The notes under the pieces are model-generated. The model did not search any database. It was not told the origin of the DNA and was given only the letters and a program-made list of their open reading frames with translations. DNA of 6,655 bases from Flavobacteriaceae bacterium (lineage in GTDB: Bacteria > Bacteroidota > Bacteroidia > Flavobacteriales > Flavobacteriaceae). Of this stretch, positions 6,269-6,655 are shown in pieces (the first letter of the stretch is position 1; every line of letters begins with the position of its first letter). The translations under genes and the position numbers were made by a program. Where the stretch lies: the NCBI GenBank assembly GCA_002713495.1, contig PATA01000018.1, positions 14,164-20,818 on the forward strand. The letters run 5' to 3'.

Positions 6269-6655
6269 GGTTTCAACCATCTTTTTTTTTATGGTATCGA
6301 ACATTATTGGAGTGGCGATGAAAACTGAAGAATAAGTACCAATAATTACACCCACAATCAATGCAAACATAAAGCCTCTGATTGATTCACCTCCATAGAT
6401 GAATATAGCTAAGAGAACAATTAAAGTGGTTAGGGAAGTATTTAGTGTCCTGCTTAGCGTGTTATTTAATGCGGTATTCAAAGTTACATTAAGTGACCAT
6501 TTAGGGTGTTCATTTATATATTCTCTTATTCTATCAAAAACTACAACTGTATCATTTAAAGAATAACCTATCACAGTCAAAACAGCTGCAATGAATGCTT
6601 GATTTATCTCCATATTGAAAGGCATAATTTTATAGGTCAAGGAAAATATTCCAAG
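6260..6655 (-). CDS. secDF: Protein translocase subunit SecF, C-terminal part (probably of a SecDF fusion; cut by window edge)
   Basis: The last 131 residues of SecF, an inner-membrane subunit that with SecD uses the proton gradient to drive late steps of Sec export. The reading frame is open to the right edge, so the true start is outside; the visible fragment begins [10 protein letters not shown]. The SecF hallmark [16 protein letters not shown] (residues 30-45 of the fragment) is followed by the cytoplasmic stretch [10 protein letters not shown], the [22 protein letters not shown] segment, and a last membrane span in [24 protein letters not shown]. The end is a charged tail, KKKMVETKN. Bacteroidota usually carry SecD and SecF as one fused protein, which is why secDF is proposed; the fusion cannot be seen here, so plain secF remains possible. 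It is convergent with lgt, 8 bp between stop codons. Confidence 0.94.
   Translation of the reverse strand, partial: LGIFSLTYKIMPFNMEINQAFIAAVLTVIGYSLNDTVVVFDRIREYINEHPKWSLNVTLNTALNNTLSRTLNTSLTTLIVLLAIFIYGGESIRGFMFALIVGVIIGTYSSVFIATPIMFDTIKKKMVETKN

Overview
The window is a low-GC stretch (roughly 30% G+C by eye) of a chromosome from a Bacteroidota bacterium, most likely a marine-type member of the Flavobacteriia. Four things point there: the short archaeal/eukaryotic-like form of prolyl-tRNA synthetase; a lipoprotein of the Bacteroidota type often annotated 'vitellogenin II precursor' next to an OmpP1/FadL-like outer-membrane protein; start codons with no visible Shine-Dalgarno sequence; and a TAnnTTTG-type -7 promoter box before folE. 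All genes are ordinary members of known families. I see no mobile element, CRISPR array, tRNA or rRNA.

Layout. The left edge (1-158, minus strand) holds the first 52 codons of proS. A divergent intergenic region of about 150 bp follows and carries a near-perfect sigma-54 (RpoN) promoter, TGGCAC-N5-TTGC, at 236-252 facing right. Behind it lie a lipoprotein gene with an Asn/aromatic-rich body and an Arg-Ser-Gly repeat tail (309-1379) and, 22 bp further on, an OmpP1/FadL-like beta-barrel gene (1402-2913). The two probably share a transcript.

A second group, folE - cysS - yidD - lgt (2981-6251), starts after a housekeeping-type promoter at about 2935-2961. It is tightly packed: folE and cysS overlap by 8 bp, cysS and yidD are 2 bp apart, and yidD and lgt are 16 bp apart. 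These encode GTP cyclohydrolase I, cysteinyl-tRNA synthetase, the small membrane-insertion factor YidD and prolipoprotein diacylglyceryl transferase. At the right edge the C-terminal end of SecF (probably a SecDF fusion) runs convergently on the minus strand (6260-6655). Its stop codon lies 8 bp from the lgt stop, with a weak hairpin between A- and T-rich tracts that may terminate both transcripts.

Common thread. Much of the window concerns the cell envelope: SecF (export across the inner membrane), YidD (membrane insertion), Lgt (lipidation of lipoproteins), one lipoprotein that Lgt would modify, and an outer-membrane barrel. The most notable observation is the sigma-54 promoter before the lipoprotein/barrel pair, which suggests this pair is regulated separately from its housekeeping neighbours. 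I found no previously undescribed system.
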